DNA from: Bacteroidales bacterium 6E
GTDB lineage: Bacteria; Bacteroidota; Bacteroidia; Bacteroidales; Prolixibacteraceae
Assembly: GCA_001270045.2 (NCBI GenBank)
Contig: DF970668.1
Location: 186,001 to 250,000 of the forward strand
Direction: 5' to 3'
DNA length: 64,000 bases
Position 1 is the first letter of the stretch; each line of letters starts with the position of its first letter. The position numbers and the translations under genes were made by a program. Below the pieces are notes generated by a model. The model was not told the DNA's origin, made no database searches, and was given only the letters and a program-made list of their open reading frames with translations. Of this stretch, positions 17,201-26,013 are shown one piece after another.

Positions 17201-17930
17201 AGTGGATGAGCTGCTGGTAAGTGCCGAATTGCTGGCCCGCTCTGAAAGGGAGAGCGCCTGGCGTGAAATGGCCAAACAGATCGCCCATGAGATCAAAAAT
17301 CCACTGACCCCCATGAAACTGAACATCCAGCACCTGATGCGATTCAAGGGGGAGGAACAAGAATACCGTGAAACCGTTAACCGCGTGGCGTTGACCTTGA
17401 TTGGACAAATTGAAACCCTGTCGGAAATTGCCACCGAATTTTCCAATTTCGCCCAGATTCCTACCGCGAGAAAACAGGTGTTCAACCTTTCCGGACAAAT
17501 TGACAAGGTGATGGAACTTTATGAAAATGACCACAGGGTAAAAGTGAGTGTTGACAAAGGCGATCTGAAGGATGTAATGGTCAATGCCGACCGAGAGCAA
17601 CTTTCCAGGGCATTGATCAACCTGGTCAAGAATGGTATACAGGCCATACCGGCCGATCGCGACGGAAAGATCAGCATTACACTGAAACGGGAAGCCCACA
17701 TGGTGGTGATTTCGGTTTCAGACAACGGTACCGGAATACCGGCAGAACTCGAGGAGAAGATGTTCAGTCCAAACTTCACGACCAAATCGAGCGGGATGGG
17801 ACTGGGACTGGCAATCGTCAAGAACATTGCCGAAAACTTCAATGGACATGTCTGGTATGAAACCACACCTGGTGCAGGCACAACATTCTATCTGGATATC
17901 CCTGTTTATGAGGAAAATGTTGATGATTAA
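14247..17930 (+). CDS. Large NtrY-like membrane sensor histidine kinase
   Basis: 1227 residues from the ATG at 14247 (a TTG at 14160 would add 29). One N-terminal membrane helix is followed by an exported sensor domain, then a cluster of membrane helices (~residues 215-500), a second extracellular sensor region, a further pair of helices flanking a cache-like domain (~760-930), HAMP (NQITRPLVTIRENL), the dimerisation H-box HEIKNPLTP with His1014, and the ATPase domain (NLVKNG, DNGTGIP, NFTTK, GMGLGLAI). NtrY-like kinases usually respond to redox or nitrogen cues, but no response regulator lies beside this gene, so its partner is unknown. Its 3' end overlaps the following hydrolase start by 8 bases. 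Confidence 0.9.
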   Translation: MKYRPGKYFLLALSAFLIIIAILMENGVVLRNPGERLISGFQEKLLEKENKVATAMEEIRMITRSNGFTDNHLSSLVPYHETMKNSGYGFLIYREGKLFYWSDRSVAFRENLPVNTEPDSKIIRFPNGFYLSRTIEENDFTIIGLIQVRYDFPHENKFLHNAYQEDFSLPETFQVLKAGAENSIDIYNLDNEKVFSIALRGEIQCKKTQVYIPALLYLAGFILLILFLRRLFTELHQSSGLRLLLMLGVLFFLYWIHILFRFPGVFYYLDIFSPAQFAYSFWLPSLGDFFIVSCFIFYLLLNLYRDLRIIHIERNLLISRNYILAFLLFAAAIGYFLAGFFITRLIANSSFSFTLNQINEITLQTAIGIASIMLLLFGLVLFTIRITDEGLRFLEKKEYILLLAAVTLVVALGGYVFSGIVSYQPLLLFAFSSLLAAIYNPSTSRKFGMSYLVLFIAIITVFSLEIIYRVTVSKEREVQKLLAVNLVAEHDPAAEVFLAEIQQDINRDPNIPDLLLQPYENLEEYLEFTYFSGFFRQYDLQITICSGSDSLIIHPQNTIVPCFPFFDKMIEDQGIPLTGTSFYYLDNMNGRISYFGKIHYPLSSDSIGISIFMELHSRIASEGIGFPELLIDKSMQKPSSYNRFEYAKYYGGELVDKHGDYQYNYYIYSYDFEDAEFTYRIWDGYEHLIYRSREDNYVIVSRSLYTFVDYLISFPYLFVFYFAFSLLILPLIRPKNRKQKFQFDLKLRIQVSIISIVFVSLLLVALGTIFYNIDEYRSRLQEDLDAKMNSISAEIDLRLEEVEEITPDIEEWLTRELVKLSNIFTTDINIYSVNGDLLVSSRPEVFNRGLISRKISTDAYYELFENFQTSYFQPERIGQLGYLSAYTPIINDKGDYLGFINLPYFTHQDKYSQEISTFIVAFINLYVLLFLASIMVAIFIANQITRPLVTIRENLRKIELGKRNEHIQYRMDDEIGKLVKEYNRKVDELLVSAELLARSERESAWREMAKQIAHEIKNPLTPMKLNIQHLMRFKGEEQEYRETVNRVALTLIGQIETLSEIATEFSNFAQIPTARKQVFNLSGQIDKVMELYENDHRVKVSVDKGDLKDVMVNADREQLSRALINLVKNGIQAIPADRDGKISITLKREAHMVVISVSDNGTGIPAELEEKMFSPNFTTKSSGMGLGLAIVKNIAENFNGHVWYETTPGAGTTFYLDIPVYEENVDD

Positions 17931-18726
17931 GATAACGGTAATAAATGATAACCTCCCCGGAGAAGTATGCGGTTCACAGCATGGTCTCTGTTTCCTCATC
18001 GAGGCTGACATCAGATTTCTGTTTGACACCGGGCCTTCGGATATCATCCTCGGAAATGCCTCAAAATTACAGGTCAGCCTGGACGAAATACCTCTAATCG
18101 TAATCAGTCATGGCCATTATGACCATACAGGCGGGCTACCATTCCTCATTGGCCGACAGTTAATCTGTCATCCTGGGGCATTGGAACCTAAATACCGTAA
18201 ATCAGATGGTTCATGGAACGGAATACCCCTCAATGCTTCTGAAATAAGGGATAAATTCAGGGTCACGGAAACCCGGCACCCGCTATGGCTGTCACCCGCC
18301 GTGGTCTTCCTGGGTGAAATTCCGCGACTGACTGGCTTCGAATCAACCTCCACGGCATTCATGACATCCGAAGGTCACGATGATTTCATTCCTGACGACA
18401 GCGGAGTGGCCATTGTAACCCGGGATGGATTGGTGATCATATCCGGATGTGCCCATGCCGGGATTTGCAATATCGTTCAACATGCCAGAAAGGTAACCGG
18501 AACCGAGAAAGTGTATGCCGTGATGGGAGGATTCCACCTGAAGGAAGACAATAACGTGACCCGTAAAACCATACAATGCCTTGAAGAAATGAAAGTTCAG
18601 CATGTTTATCCGTCACATTGTACAGAAATGGACGCGAGGAGGGCATTTGTGGACAAATGGGAATCCCCTATCATTACGTCAGGAACCGTGATTAATCTGC
18701 CACTAATGCTGATTGATCAGGATTGA
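17923..18726 (+). CDS. Metallo-beta-lactamase-fold hydrolase, beta-RFAP-synthase-like
   Basis: 267 residues with the zinc motif HGHYDHTGG near residue 60 and further ligands in SGCAHAGICNI and GGFHL, the arrangement of the DHPS-like / 4-(beta-D-ribofuranosyl)aminobenzene phosphate synthase-like subgroup. The actual substrate in Bacteroidota is unknown. ATG codons at 17917 and 17923 are both possible; MIKITVIND is a natural start. Translation probably depends on the kinase gene it overlaps. A phosphoribosyltransferase-like gene follows 31 bases later. Confidence 0.85.
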   Translation: MIKITVINDNLPGEVCGSQHGLCFLIEADIRFLFDTGPSDIILGNASKLQVSLDEIPLIVISHGHYDHTGGLPFLIGRQLICHPGALEPKYRKSDGSWNGIPLNASEIRDKFRVTETRHPLWLSPAVVFLGEIPRLTGFESTSTAFMTSEGHDDFIPDDSGVAIVTRDGLVIISGCAHAGICNIVQHARKVTGTEKVYAVMGGFHLKEDNNVTRKTIQCLEEMKVQHVYPSHCTEMDARRAFVDKWESPIITSGTVINLPLMLIDQD

Positions 18727-18757
18727 TTATATTTGGTCCAACAAAAAAATCCCTAGT

Positions 18758-19168
18758 ATGGTCCCACTATCTTTTGTTGAAATTGCTGAGCGTTTAAAAG
18801 CGGCACCCTTGCCTGAAACAGACCTGGTCATCGGGATCGGCACCGGGGGGATCGTTCCTGCTTCACTGGCAGCCTTTCACCTGAAGGCCGAGCTCCGCAT
18901 CATTACCCTGAATTACCGGGATGAGAAAAATACCCCCCGATATGAGGAACCAGTAGTGCTGAACTTGCCATCCAACCTGGAACTTGAAGGAAAGAAAATA
19001 CTTTTGGTCGATGATGTATCGGTTTCCGGGAAAACACTGAATGCAGCCCTTGGACTGTTAAAGGGATACAAGGTAACCACCATGACCATGAAAGGAAAAG
19101 CAGCCGACATCATCCTCTTTCCTGAAGTGAAGGACTGCGTAAAATGGCCTTGGAAAGAACAGGCCTGA
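18758..19168 (+). CDS. Phosphoribosyltransferase-domain protein
   Basis: 136 residues (type I PRT fold). The PRPP-binding signature is ILLVDDVSVSGKTL near residue 84, and the N-terminal part carries GIGTGGIVPA. Short PRT proteins like this may be xanthine/hypoxanthine-type or regulatory; the hood region that sets base specificity is minimal, so I do not assign a base. An in-frame TTG at 18713 would overlap the preceding hydrolase gene and add 15 residues; the ATG at 18758 is preferred. Confidence 0.78.
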   Translation: MVPLSFVEIAERLKAAPLPETDLVIGIGTGGIVPASLAAFHLKAELRIITLNYRDEKNTPRYEEPVVLNLPSNLELEGKKILLVDDVSVSGKTLNAALGLLKGYKVTTMTMKGKAADIILFPEVKDCVKWPWKEQA

Positions 19169-19197
19169 AGCAAAATCCCGGCTAATAATCCGGGTCC

Positions 19198-20070
19198 TTA
19201 CTTTCCGTGCCTGAAAAGCGTCTCCTTCTCATCTTTTGTCAGGCTGTCATATCCCTTTTCGGCAATTTTATCCAATATCCGGTTCAGTTCCTTGTGATCG
19301 GATGCCTTCTGTCGGTTATATTCATAATCGTCACGGGGAGGCTGTCGGTGAATGATCCGGAATTTTTTCCCTGATTGTTTTTTAGGGCGAATGTTGTCGA
19401 TGAACCCGGAAATCGGTGAGGCAAAATCCCTTCCTTTGCGCAGCAAGGCTACAAAGCCATAACCGGCCACTACTCCGCCAAGGTGCGCCAGCTTACCTCC
19501 GGCATTGGCTCCTGAAATCCCGATGATATAACTGACTACCATAAACAAAGCCAAATATTTCAACGGAATTTTCCCGATCAGCATCAAATGGACAGCCCGG
19601 TTGGGATCCGTAAAGGCAGCAGCGATCAATATGGCGATGATCGAGGCTGAAGCCCCCAGAAGCCAGGTAAAAGGCACGGCAGTGCTGAATACAGGGAACA
19701 GGTTATAGGCCAGGATATAAAAAACACCGCCTGCCAGTCCGCCTGCAACATACAACCCTAAAAGCTGTGCCGGGTTGTAATAATCCATGAAGATTCTCCC
19801 AAACCAATAGAGAACCAGCAGGTTGAAGAGGATATGGAGAAAGTCGAAGTGAAGAAACATGTAAGTGACCAGCGACCACGGCTGCCGGATAAACAGTTCA
19901 AATGATGCCGGCAACTCAAACCAACGCATCAGGGTAAAGTCAGATCCCGAAAGAAAAAAGACAACCTGGAGCAGACGGAAAATAAGAAATACCGAGAGAT
20001 TCACGTAAATCAGCCGTGTAATCACCGAACCTTCCCTGAAGGAAGCCTTTATTTCATCCCAGATCTCCAT
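19198..20070 (-). CDS. Rhomboid-family protein with a non-standard serine motif
   Basis: 290 residues with about six membrane helices. The HFDFLHILFNLLVLYWFG segment (helix 2 region, with His and Asn) and the LAHLGGVVAGYGF histidine helix fit rhomboid proteases, but the serine motif reads GASASI rather than GxSG. The C-terminal ~80 residues are a polar cytoplasmic tail ending in a helix-rich KASDHKELNRILDKI section. The gene follows the second rhomboid by 21 bases on the same strand. It may be an active protease with a relaxed motif or a pseudo-protease. The start at 20070 replaces a TTG four codons earlier. Confidence 0.85.
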   Translation of the reverse strand: MEIWDEIKASFREGSVITRLIYVNLSVFLIFRLLQVVFFLSGSDFTLMRWFELPASFELFIRQPWSLVTYMFLHFDFLHILFNLLVLYWFGRIFMDYYNPAQLLGLYVAGGLAGGVFYILAYNLFPVFSTAVPFTWLLGASASIIAILIAAAFTDPNRAVHLMLIGKIPLKYLALFMVVSYIIGISGANAGGKLAHLGGVVAGYGFVALLRKGRDFASPISGFIDNIRPKKQSGKKFRIIHRQPPRDDYEYNRQKASDHKELNRILDKIAEKGYDSLTKDEKETLFRHGK

Positions 20071-20091
20071 CCCTGTCTGCAAAATAAAGTT

Positions 20092-20904
20092 TTAGTAAAA
20101 GGTGTTGGTCGTTTTCGCCCAATACTTAATGAGGAGGAAACCGAATAACATTCCCCCCAGATGGGCAAAATGGGCAATGCTGCCACCCGAATTTGTGAGG
20201 CCCAGGTAAAGCTCAATGGCACCGTAACCCATCACAAAATATTTGGCCTTGATGGGGATAGGCGGGAAAAGAAGCATCAGCTGCGTGTTCGGGAAGATCA
20301 TCCCGAATGCGAGAAGAATACCGAAAACGGCACCTGAGGCACCAACCGTCGGGATGTCCATTTTCATCTGCAGTATCCGCTCCATCAGCATACCTCCTTC
20401 CGTGGCCATTGAGGCTGATGAGGGATTATCGTACCATTCCGTAATGAAGTCGATTAATTGTGGAGAAGGTCTTCCAAGGTTTTTGTTCACAAACTTCTCG
20501 AGCAGCTCGGGTGCCGGGGTATTCTGAAATGCCACAATCGAGTTCTTGATCGACATGATTTCAAGGTGGTTGACAAACATATGCAGGGCAACAGCACCCA
20601 ATCCGGTCACAAAATAGTATATCAGGAAACGTTTGGGGCCCCAAATGCTTTCCAGCACCCGACCAAACATCCAAAGCGCAAACATATTGAAAAAGAGATG
20701 CATGAATCCCCCATGCATGAACATATGGGTAATGATCTGAAAAGGCCTGAACTTTTCGGAGGCAGGGTAGTGCATCCCGAACATATTCGTGAAGTCGATG
20801 CCTGCCGCTTCGAGTGCATAGGTAGCCAATAGCATCAACACATTGATGATAATCAGGTTCTTAACGACAACCGGAGTGTCCTGAAAAATGGGTCGGTATT
20901 GCAT
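20092..20904 (-). CDS. Rhomboid intramembrane serine protease
   Basis: 270 residues with six or seven membrane segments. The catalytic dyad is visible: Ser in GASGAVFG (about residue 190) and His in AHFAHLGGMLFG (about residue 248). MHGGFMHLFFNMFALWMFG gives the conserved His/Asn loop. An insertion of ~60 polar residues lies between helices 3 and 4 (QNTPAPELLEKF...). It is upstream of the second rhomboid gene in the same transcription unit, a common pairing in Bacteroidales. Confidence 0.93.
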   Translation of the reverse strand: MQYRPIFQDTPVVVKNLIIINVLMLLATYALEAAGIDFTNMFGMHYPASEKFRPFQIITHMFMHGGFMHLFFNMFALWMFGRVLESIWGPKRFLIYYFVTGLGAVALHMFVNHLEIMSIKNSIVAFQNTPAPELLEKFVNKNLGRPSPQLIDFITEWYDNPSSASMATEGGMLMERILQMKMDIPTVGASGAVFGILLAFGMIFPNTQLMLLFPPIPIKAKYFVMGYGAIELYLGLTNSGGSIAHFAHLGGMLFGFLLIKYWAKTTNTFY

Positions 20905-21129
20905 ATCTTTCTTTCAATATTTTACAAATTGTGCCGGCAAGTTACAATTTAGCTTCATTGGTTCACAACATTCCATCCGATTTTCTTGAAACGCAGAACA
21001 GTATGAATGATTGCCTGATATGAGTACAATTCCGGTCAATACAGGATGGAGTATATTTGTGTACCAAAATTCTCTTTAACAGACAATAACCCGGCCAATA
21101 CCCGAATTGCAATGATTCATGACACAGTG

Positions 21130-22986
21130 TCATCTTCCAAACATCCGGTCGATATCTTCCAATGAAATGATAGTCAGGGTTGGTTTGCCATCAGGAGTAT
21201 AGTTGGGTGACGAACAGGCAAACAGCTGGTCGACAATATGATCCATCATCTCGGGCTGCAAATCTATGCCATACCCAATCGCAGAGGCCTTCGACAGCGA
21301 AATGGCCACCTGTTCCCTTACTTTTTCGGAGGCATCTACCGGAGTGTTCTTATACTCTTCCAGAAGTTTCTCGATCAGCGATACCGGCGAAGTGGATTCC
21401 AACACTCCCGGCACCCCACTTACGATGAACGTATCCTTCCCGAATTCACGGATATCAAATCCCATCGACTCGAGATCGGGCAATATTTCCTTCAGCAATT
21501 CGGTATCGGCTGAATTGAGTTCAAATGTGTGGGGAAAAAGGATCTGTTGGCTTGCCACCCTGTCATTCTGCAGCAAGGATTTGATCTTCTCAAACAGGAT
21601 CCTTTCCTGTGCCCGCTTTTGGTCGATCAGCATCATTCCCGATTTGACCGGGAGGACAAGGTATTTTTGTTTGAACTGGAACACCTTCTTCCCTGAATAG
21701 GGAATGGATGTTTCGGGGAAAACCATTCCCTGCGGCTGTTCATCAGGCTGTTCAAAACGGTTCCTGGCCTGTTCCATGCCTGAGTATAACTTTTCCCAGT
21801 GCCTGAGGTTTTGGGTATCCCCCTGTGTGGGAGCACTTCGGAATGCCGGGGCGCCCTGGCCAGGGGATCCCCCTGTATGAAAGGGATTGTAATCAGGATT
21901 GAAGGTAATCCGGGGTGCCGAAAGCGGTTGTCCGGGCTTCGGCGGCATAGGAATTTCGATACTGCCAGCCTGGTCGAAATCAATTGACGGAACGGCACTG
22001 TGTTTCCCTAATGCCTCCCTCACGGCAGCATTCAGGAGTTGCCAGATGGCGCGGTCATCCTCAAACTTGATTTCTGTCTTGGTGGGATGTACATTGATAT
22101 CGATAGACCCGGGATTTATTTCCATCAGGAAAAAATAAGACGGAAAGGCATCGGGGGGAAGCAGTTTTTCATAGGCCTGCATGACTGCCTTATGGAACCA
22201 GGGGTGTTTCATGAACCTGCGGTTCACAAAAAAAAACTGCTCGCCCATTGTTTTGCGGGCAAATTTCGGGAGTCCGGTATACCCTATGATCGTAATGACA
22301 CTGGTTTGGCTCTCGACAGGAATCAAAGCCTGACTGATCGATCTCCCAAACAATCCGGCCAGTCGTTTCATGGTATTTCCCGAAGGAAGTTCATAAACGG
22401 TGGAGTTGTTGTGGACCAGTGTAAAGGCAATCTCGGGGTTGGGAATGGCGACACGCTGAATTTCACTGATGATCAGCTTCATCTCGGTGGCATCGGACTT
22501 AAGGAATTTTCGTCGGGCCGGAACATTGAAGAAAAGGTTCTTAACCTGGATCGTCGATCCGTTTCCACACATGACCGGCTCCTGGGTAATGACACGGGTG
22601 GCATTGATGTGCAGGAAAGTACCGGTTTCGTCCTCCACCCTCTTGGTACGGAGTTCCACATCGGCAATGGCCGCGATCGAGGCCAGGGCTTCTCCCCTGA
22701 ATCCCATCGTCCGGATGGCAAACAGGTCGTTGGCCGAACTGATCTTGGAGGTGGCGTGACGTTCAAAAGCCATCCGGGCATCAGTGGAAGACATCCCGCA
22801 CCCGTTATCGGTCACTTGTATCAGTGTCCGCCCCGAATCCTTGATATGGATGATGATTTCATCAGCTCCCGAGTCAAGCGCGTTTTCAACCAACTCCTTC
22901 ACGACAGAAGCAGGTCGTTGTATCACTTCACCGGCAGCAATCTGGTTGGCTACGGAATCGGGCAGTAAACGAATGATATCTGTCAC
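21130..22986 (-). CDS. mutL: DNA mismatch repair protein MutL
   Basis: 618 residues. N-terminal GHKL ATPase with ENALDSGAD, DNGCGM and GFRGEALASIAAI, then the transducer domain (FFVNRRFMKHPW, IDINVHPTKTEIKF) and a C-terminal dimerisation domain. The nuclease motif DQHAxxExxxxE appears as DQKRAQERILFE, keeping both Glu residues but not the His, so endonuclease activity is uncertain. The start is GTG at 22986: MTDIIRLLPDSVANQIAAGE is the exact family N-terminus and no ATG is near. It begins 10 bases after the stop of the small upstream protein. Confidence 0.96.
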   Translation of the reverse strand: MTDIIRLLPDSVANQIAAGEVIQRPASVVKELVENALDSGADEIIIHIKDSGRTLIQVTDNGCGMSSTDARMAFERHATSKISSANDLFAIRTMGFRGEALASIAAIADVELRTKRVEDETGTFLHINATRVITQEPVMCGNGSTIQVKNLFFNVPARRKFLKSDATEMKLIISEIQRVAIPNPEIAFTLVHNNSTVYELPSGNTMKRLAGLFGRSISQALIPVESQTSVITIIGYTGLPKFARKTMGEQFFFVNRRFMKHPWFHKAVMQAYEKLLPPDAFPSYFFLMEINPGSIDINVHPTKTEIKFEDDRAIWQLLNAAVREALGKHSAVPSIDFDQAGSIEIPMPPKPGQPLSAPRITFNPDYNPFHTGGSPGQGAPAFRSAPTQGDTQNLRHWEKLYSGMEQARNRFEQPDEQPQGMVFPETSIPYSGKKVFQFKQKYLVLPVKSGMMLIDQKRAQERILFEKIKSLLQNDRVASQQILFPHTFELNSADTELLKEILPDLESMGFDIREFGKDTFIVSGVPGVLESTSPVSLIEKLLEEYKNTPVDASEKVREQVAISLSKASAIGYGIDLQPEMMDHIVDQLFACSSPNYTPDGKPTLTIISLEDIDRMFGR

Positions 22987-22996
22987 GTTCCGGGGA

Positions 22997-23293
22997 TTAC
23001 CTGTAAAAGAAGAAGTAAAAGACCAGACTGAGCGTGATGATAAGGATGATCAGCCTCCACTGGCTGCTCCTTCTGGTGTCTTCGGCCGATTTGGATGCCC
23101 TGCCCATGGACTGCCTGAACTGTCCTTTTAAATTGGGCTTAAATGGCTTATTGGGATCCGGGGTATCGAAAATTCCCATTTCCTCGCGAATCTGTCGTTC
23201 CCGTTCTTCCCTCTCCTCCTTGTCCGGATCGTAAAACCGGTAGGGTACATTAAACCGTTTTGCCCTTGGCAAATGAAAAAACTTTAAAGCCAT
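22997..23293 (-). CDS. Small tail-anchored protein upstream of mutL
   Basis: 98 residues: a basic/aromatic N-terminus (FFHLPRAKRFNVPYRF), a highly charged segment (DKEEREERERQIREEMG), then a single C-terminal hydrophobic segment (LIILIITLSLVFYFFF) that would anchor it in the inner membrane. I recognise it as the kind of conserved hypothetical found beside mutL in Bacteroidales, but no function is known. It is probably cotranscribed with mutL. Confidence 0.72.
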   Translation of the reverse strand: MALKFFHLPRAKRFNVPYRFYDPDKEEREERERQIREEMGIFDTPDPNKPFKPNLKGQFRQSMGRASKSAEDTRRSSQWRLIILIITLSLVFYFFFYR

Positions 23294-23317
23294 AATTGAT
23301 TTCCTTTTCTCCCATCA

Positions 23318-23325
23318 CAAAGATA
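23318..23325 (-). promoter_or_regulatory. -7 box upstream of the small protein and mutL
   Basis: Read on the minus strand this is TATCTTTG, matching TAnnTTTG, 25 bases before the start codon of the small protein. I do not see a good TTG at -33, so the call rests on the -7 box and its position. Confidence 0.35.
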
Positions 23326-23552
23326 ATCATGAATTTCGAATTCACGTTTGACTTCCCGATTTAACATTTACCCGCACAAAAACAAGACTGCGAAACCTCA
23401 AAACCTCCAAAACCAACTATGCTTAGGATTTATTCAAGCTAGCTTCCTGATGATGATGTGTCAGAACAAAAAAGGGCCTCATCTGTTATTTTGCTGGATG
23501 GATACTGTTCATCAACACGAATCAACTATCATTAATTATCACGAATACGTTC

Positions 23553-25970
23553 ATGTATATTGAAAAAACGGAACTTGCAGAAGCCACTGACCCCATTACA
23601 AAAGAAGCCCTGAATGACTATTACCTGGCCCATTTGAGCCGGCAGCTCAGTCTGCTTGGAAGAAGGGAAGTACACAACGGGAGAGCCCATTTCGGCATCT
23701 TTGGCGATGGCAAGGAGCTGGCCCAGATCGCCTATGCGAAGAAATTCATGAAAGGGGACTGGCGTTCGGGTTACTACCGCGACCAAACGTTCATGTTGGC
23801 ACTGGGGTTATTGCAACCCGAGGAGTTTTTTGCCATGATTTATGGCGACACGGATGTCAGTTTCAACCCATCGACCGGAGGGCGCAATTTCAATAATCAT
23901 TTCAGTACCCGAAACATCAACGATAAAGGGGAGATTGAAAATCTTTCCGAACAGTATAACTCCGCTTCGGATATCTCTTCAACAGCTGGACAGATGCCGC
24001 GTTTACTGGGATTGGCGCAGGCCTCAAGGATTGTCAGGCAAAATCCGGGAATGGCCCGGCACCTGAACAACAATATCAACGGAAATGAGGTTGCGTTTGG
24101 CTCTATCGGCGATGCAAGTACCTCTGAGGGAATGTTTTTTGAAACCATAAACGCGGCTGCTGTGATGCAGGTCCCGATGGCGGTAGCGGTTTATGACGAC
24201 GGATTTGGCATCAGCGTGCCCATTGAGCTGCAAACGGCCAAATCGAGCATTTCGGAGGCTCTAAAGGGTTTCAGGAAGGAAGTAAACACCAACGGTATCG
24301 AAATCCTCACCTGCAAAGGTTGGGATTACCCCGAACTGGTCCGCACCTTTTCACAAGGCATTGATCATTGCCGGTCATCGCATACCCCTGTCCTGTTCCA
24401 CATCAACGAGATCACCCAGCCTACTGGCCATTCAACCTCGGGATCTCACGAACGCTACAAATCGAAAGAGCGCCTCGAATGGGAGAAAGAATATGATTGC
24501 CTCAACCAGTTTAAAAAATGGTTGCTCGAAAACGGGATGGCCGACGAAGCCGAACTTTATGATATCGAGAAGAGGGCGGTCAGGGAGGCCCGGGATGCCC
24601 GGGATAAGGCATGGAAGCATTACACCGACAGCTATATCGCCGAAACAAGGGATCTGGAGCAGATCGTCTATCAACTCCGTGATCTCTCAGGTGGCGAAGT
24701 CGACCATACCCACGAACTGGAAGGAATAACTTCCAAGATTTTCCCAACACGCCGTGCCTTGTACAGTTTTGCAAAAAGGATCTGGTACGAACTTCACGGT
24801 GCTGCCGACTACCGCGATATCCAAATCAACCTCAAGACCTGGATCGACAATTTCGGCACGAAAAGCTTTGATGCTTACAGCAGGCAACTCTATCGCGAAG
24901 GGGCCGACTCGGCCCTGAAGGTGGCAGAAATCCCGGTTGAATTTAACGGTGAAGCTAAGGAAGTACCCGGATCTGAAATCCTGAACCACAATTTTGACCA
25001 TCTTTTCTCGCGCTATCCCAACCTGGTGACATTCGGGGAGGATACCGGGAAACTGGGAGATGTCAACCAGGGCATGAAGGGAATGCAATTAAAGTATGGA
25101 GAAGACCGGGTTTCGGATACCGGAATCAGGGAAACCACCATCATAGGACAGGGCATTGGACTGGCACTGAGAGGTTTCAGGCCCATCGCCGAGATCCAGT
25201 ACCTCGATTACCTGATTTATGCACAGTCGACATTGAGTGATGATTTGGCGAGCCTGCAGTACCGTACAATGGGCCGCCAGGCAGCCCCGGTCATCATCAG
25301 AACCCGTGGGCACCAGCTGCAGGGTATCTGGCATGCAGGATCTCCCATGCAGATGCTCCTTGGATCCATGCGGGGAATCTACCTGTGCGTTCCACGGAAC
25401 ATGACCCAGGCGGCAGGTTTCTACAACACCCTGCTTAAGGCTAACGATCCGGCCCTGGTGATTGAACCTTTGAAGGCCTATAACGTGAAAGAATTCATGC
25501 CTTCCAATATCGGTGAATTTACTGTACCCCTCGGAGTCCCTGAAGTTATGCAAATGGGAAACGACGTTACACTGGTCACTTACGGATGGAACGTCTTCCA
25601 TGCCATGAAGGCCGCCAAGCTGCTCGAAACCAAAGGCATATCAGTGGAAGTCATTGATGTTCAAACCCTCATGCCTTTTGACATCCACCACATCATCCTC
25701 GAATCGGTGAAGAAAACCGGTAAGGTAATCTTCGTCGATGAAGATGTCCCTGGTGGAGGAACTGCCTATATGCTTCAGAAGGTGCTCGAGGAACAACACG
25801 CATTCAATTATCTGGATACGGCTCCGCGGACACTCCCTGCCATGGAACACCGGCCTGCTTATGGCATCGACGGAGAATATTTCTCGAAACCCAACGTGGA
25901 ACGGATTTTCGAAGCCATTTACCAGATGATGCACGAAGTGGATGTAAAAAGGTTTCCAAAACTGGACTGA
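23553..25970 (+). CDS. 2-oxoacid dehydrogenase E1, alpha and beta subunits in one chain
   Basis: 805 residues. The first ~400 are the TPP-binding alpha subunit (GSIGDASTSEGMFFETINAA with the GD...N motif near residue 190). The rest is the beta subunit (FGEDTGKLGDVNQGMKGM, GQGIGLALRGFRPIAEIQ, VIDVQTLMPFD, FVDEDVPGGG). It decarboxylates a 2-oxo acid and passes the acyl group to a lipoyl E2; the fused form in Bacteroidota is usually annotated as a branched-chain or generic 2-oxoacid E1. No E2 or E3 gene is adjacent, so the substrate is not fixed by context. A strong terminator follows. Confidence 0.92.
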   Translation: MYIEKTELAEATDPITKEALNDYYLAHLSRQLSLLGRREVHNGRAHFGIFGDGKELAQIAYAKKFMKGDWRSGYYRDQTFMLALGLLQPEEFFAMIYGDTDVSFNPSTGGRNFNNHFSTRNINDKGEIENLSEQYNSASDISSTAGQMPRLLGLAQASRIVRQNPGMARHLNNNINGNEVAFGSIGDASTSEGMFFETINAAAVMQVPMAVAVYDDGFGISVPIELQTAKSSISEALKGFRKEVNTNGIEILTCKGWDYPELVRTFSQGIDHCRSSHTPVLFHINEITQPTGHSTSGSHERYKSKERLEWEKEYDCLNQFKKWLLENGMADEAELYDIEKRAVREARDARDKAWKHYTDSYIAETRDLEQIVYQLRDLSGGEVDHTHELEGITSKIFPTRRALYSFAKRIWYELHGAADYRDIQINLKTWIDNFGTKSFDAYSRQLYREGADSALKVAEIPVEFNGEAKEVPGSEILNHNFDHLFSRYPNLVTFGEDTGKLGDVNQGMKGMQLKYGEDRVSDTGIRETTIIGQGIGLALRGFRPIAEIQYLDYLIYAQSTLSDDLASLQYRTMGRQAAPVIIRTRGHQLQGIWHAGSPMQMLLGSMRGIYLCVPRNMTQAAGFYNTLLKANDPALVIEPLKAYNVKEFMPSNIGEFTVPLGVPEVMQMGNDVTLVTYGWNVFHAMKAAKLLETKGISVEVIDVQTLMPFDIHHIILESVKKTGKVIFVDEDVPGGGTAYMLQKVLEEQHAFNYLDTAPRTLPAMEHRPAYGIDGEYFSKPNVERIFEAIYQMMHEVDVKRFPKLD

Positions 25971-26013
25971 CCAGAAGAACTCTTTCCATCATCCAAAATA
26001 CCTTTTAAAAGAT

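Noticed and set aside
19177-19194. CCCGG/CCGGG hairpin between convergent genes as a bidirectional terminator
   Set aside because: Stem of only five pairs and no T-run on either strand.
22039-22968. 309-codon open frame antisense to mutL
   Set aside because: mutL is certain and the antisense translation has no protein-like features.
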